A DNA stretch of 5,600 nucleotides from positions 1 through 5,600 of the forward strand of contig JAIRXX010000330.1 of assembly GCA_031268065.1 (NCBI GenBank). The letters run 5' to 3'. This document shows, one piece after another, positions 5,204 through 5,600 of the stretch. A model generated the notes under the pieces. That model saw nothing but the letters and a program-made list of their open reading frames with translations, was not told where the DNA came from and made no database searches. Positions within the stretch are counted from its first letter, which is position 1. Each line of letters starts with the position of its first letter. The stretch comes from Propionibacteriaceae bacterium (lineage in GTDB: Bacteria > Actinomycetota > Actinomycetes > Propionibacteriales > Propionibacteriaceae). The translations under genes and the position numbers were made by a program.

Positions 5204-5600
5204 ATGCGGACAACTTGCCCAGTCTGCGAATACGAAGTGACCCAGAACAACCACTTCTGCCCGCATTGCGGTGCCAGTCTGGCTGAGATCGGCGGCGACA
5301 CCACGAAGACCATCTCGGTGTATGACGACACCGGGTTGGAGGAGTTGGGACAAGACGCGGATGACACCATCGGCGAACTGCCCGAAGGTTCGGCGATGCT
5401 CATGGTGGTGCGCGGCAGCCAGTCGGGGGAGCGCTTTCTGATCGACGGCGAGGTGACCACCGCTGGGCGGCATCCGCGCTGCGACATCTTCCTTGACGAC
5501 ATCACCGTCTCCCGGCACCATGCCCGCTTTACCAAGCACGATGGATATGTCTGGGTGCAGGACGAGAACAGCCTCAACGGCACCTACGTCAACCAGACCC
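5204..5600 (+). CDS. garA: GarA/OdhI-like FHA protein with N-terminal zinc ribbon (partial, cut by window end)
   Basis: The first 132 codons of a gene that continues past the right edge. Residues 1-25 form a zinc ribbon with CPVC (C5/C8) and CPHCG (C19/C22). A short linker has a threonine cluster T33, T34, T36, then an acidic stretch, and an FHA phosphothreonine-binding domain begins near 63. The FHA hallmarks are GRH at 88-90 (Arg89), DIFLDD (94-99), TVSRHH (101-106; Ser103, His105) and NSLNGTYVN (122-130). The FHA core closely resembles mycobacterial GarA and corynebacterial OdhI, which inhibit 2-oxoglutarate dehydrogenase and act on glutamate enzymes until kinase phosphorylation of an N-terminal Thr makes the FHA domain bind its own tail. 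Those proteins lack a zinc ribbon. The position 32 bases after gcvH supports orthology to garA. The ATG has AGGAGGGG at 5194-5201, unusually close (4 bases after AGGAGG). Function by analogy only. Confidence 0.85.
   Translation, partial: MRTTCPVCEYEVTQNNHFCPHCGASLAEIGGDTTKTISVYDDTGLEELGQDADDTIGELPEGSAMLMVVRGSQSGERFLIDGEVTTAGRHPRCDIFLDDITVSRHHARFTKHDGYVWVQDENSLNGTYVNQT

Noticed and set aside
5059..5583. Open frame of 174 codons on the minus strand at the right end
   Set aside because: It overlaps gcvH and the GarA-like gene on the opposite strand; its Ser/Arg/Pro-rich translation has no family resemblance.

Overview
The window comes from a high-GC Gram-positive (Actinobacteria). Three things support this: strong G/C bias at third codon positions; an actinobacterial-type ThrRS that overlaps a gene for a mycobacterial-type HIT-family Ap4A phosphorylase; and a GcvH gene followed by a GarA/OdhI-like FHA gene. 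ThrRS details (a [17 protein letters not shown] stretch after motif 2 and a Lys/Gly-rich insert near residues 453-461) look closer, from memory, to propionibacterial, actinomycete or bifidobacterial relatives than to mycobacteria. That placement is an inference, and the genus cannot be named from this window. All genes lie on the + strand and are packed tightly. No gap exceeds 100 bases, and there are no RNA genes, mobile elements or CRISPR arrays.

Layout. (1) 1-65 is a short, AT-richer leader with possible promoter elements. (2) 66-1459 holds a sirtuin (NAD-dependent protein deacylase) translationally coupled through ATGA to ThpR, a 2H RNA 2',3'-cyclic phosphodiesterase. (3) 1460-1550 is a 91-base gap with a candidate promoter (TAGAAT -10 box). 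(4) 1551-4102 holds thrS and the HIT-family gene, coupled through a GTGA overlap. (5) 4103-4148 is a short gap with a second TAGAAT promoter, placed so that the following mRNA should be leaderless. (6) 4149-4736 encodes a CDP-alcohol phosphatidyltransferase of the PgsA2 (Rv1822) type. (7) 4737-4790 is an AT-rich gap ending in a good Shine-Dalgarno. (8) 4791-5171 is gcvH. (9) From 5204 to the right edge runs the 5' part of a GarA-like gene whose product starts with a four-cysteine zinc ribbon and continues into an FHA domain; it is cut by the window end.

How the genes fit together. ThrRS charges tRNA-Thr, and aminoacyl-tRNA synthetases can release Ap4A as a by-product, so coupling to an Ap4A phosphorylase makes metabolic sense. 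GcvH carries the lipoyl arm of glycine cleavage. GarA/OdhI proteins control 2-oxoglutarate and glutamate metabolism under Ser/Thr kinases of the PknB/PknG type. The most notable organisational point is that two neighbourhoods that are separate in Mycobacterium tuberculosis (thrS-HIT-pgsA1-pimA and pgsA2...gcvH-garA) are joined here, with the PgsA2-type gene taking the place directly after the HIT gene. I did not find a clearly undescribed system. The most promising leads are the zinc-ribbon GarA variant, the leaderless pgsA2-like gene with a repeat across its start, the joined synteny, and the Firmicutes-like sirtuin coupled to a 2H phosphodiesterase.
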